From Desulfotruncus alcoholivorax DSM 16058 (GTDB lineage Bacteria > Bacillota > Desulfotomaculia > Desulfotomaculales > Desulfallaceae): 41,248 nt of DNA. The notes beneath the pieces are model-generated. The model had not been told where the DNA came from and searched no databases. It saw only the letters and a list, made by a program, of their open reading frames with translations. The stretch lies in the NCBI RefSeq assembly GCF_000430885.1, contig NZ_AUMW01000030.1, positions 1 through 41,248 on the forward strand. The letters run 5' to 3'. Each line of letters starts with the position of its first letter. Position 1 is the stretch's first letter. Of this stretch, positions 41,087 through 41,248 are shown piece by piece. A program made the translations under genes and the position numbers.

Positions 41087-41248
41087 ACATGGAGAGTTTG
41101 ATCCTGGCTCAGGACGAACGCTGGCGGCGTGCTTAACACATGCAAGTCGAACGGAGAATAGCAAGAAGCTTACTTTTTGCTAGACTTAGTGGCGGACGGG
41201 TGAGTAACGCGTGGATAACCTGCCTGATAGCCTGGGATAACGCCGGGA
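41087..41248 (+). rRNA. 16S ribosomal RNA, 5' part (cut by window end)
   Basis: The universal 5' sequence AGAGTTTGATCCTGGCTCAG is followed by GACGAACGCTGGCGGCGTGC and TTAACACATGCAAGTCGAAC, then GTGGCGGACGGGTGAGTAAC. The start is set a few bases before GGAGAGTTTG by comparison with Bacillus and may be off by a few bases. About 160 bases are present, including the first variable region, so a species-level check is possible outside this window. Confidence 0.97.

Noticed and set aside
1-41248. CRISPR arrays, toxin-antitoxin pairs, defence islands
   Set aside because: No regularly spaced repeats or recognisable defence genes were seen on either strand.

Overview
The window looks like part of the chromosome of an endospore-forming Firmicute, most probably of the Peptococcaceae (Desulfotomaculum/Pelotomaculum-like). 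This rests on the conserved order ytxC-thrS, infC-rpmI-rplT-rlmB, pheS-pheT-zapA-polX and mutS2, on T-box and L20-type leaders, on the spore-linked genes ytaF, ytxC, yunB, a DacF-like carboxypeptidase and a PdaB-like deacetylase, and on AGGAGG-type ribosome binding sites. The species was not determined; the partial 16S gene at the right edge could settle it.

Region 1-5200 is accessory. It starts with the 3' end of an IS256-family element, then a HAD phosphatase-like gene and a minus-strand tRNA pair. One of these tRNAs has selenocysteine-tRNA architecture but a cysteine GCA anticodon and U73. The other is a damaged tRNA-Lys-like gene with a six-base anticodon loop. An orphan terminator precedes an ECF sigma / anti-sigma / sigma-like cluster, followed by an apparently frameshifted membrane ORF and tRNA-Leu(GAG).

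Region 5300-10850 is a minus-strand cluster: polA, mutM (6 bp apart), ytaF, coaE and a small lytic transglycosylase (TTG start). It joins DNA repair with CoA synthesis and cell-wall/spore functions. A hairpin covers the ytaF ribosome binding site.

Region 10850-18800 holds ctpA, a SEC-C/HTH protein, a polysaccharide deacetylase, a D-Ala-D-Ala carboxypeptidase, tRNA-Val(GAC), a LysR regulator broken or recoded at an A9 run, and ytxC.

Region 18850-30200 is the translation and repair core. thrS sits behind a T-box with ACC specifier. infC (AUU start), rpmI and rplT sit behind an L20-type leader. Then come rlmB, pheST behind a T-box with UUC specifier, zapA, a PolX whose polymerase site looks degenerate, and a 3-methyladenine glycosylase.

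Region 30200-41248 holds a MITE-like repeat, a NIF3-like protein, a U32 peptidase-family protein, mutS2, a class A penicillin-binding protein on the opposite strand, tyrS (no T-box), yunB, and two tandem strong promoters that lead into a 16S rRNA gene cut by the window end.

No CRISPR array, prophage or defence island was seen. The most unusual items are the Sec-like tRNA-Cys with its odd neighbour, the A9-split LysR gene, and several structured non-coding repeats. All calls are from reading the sequence; no database search was run.
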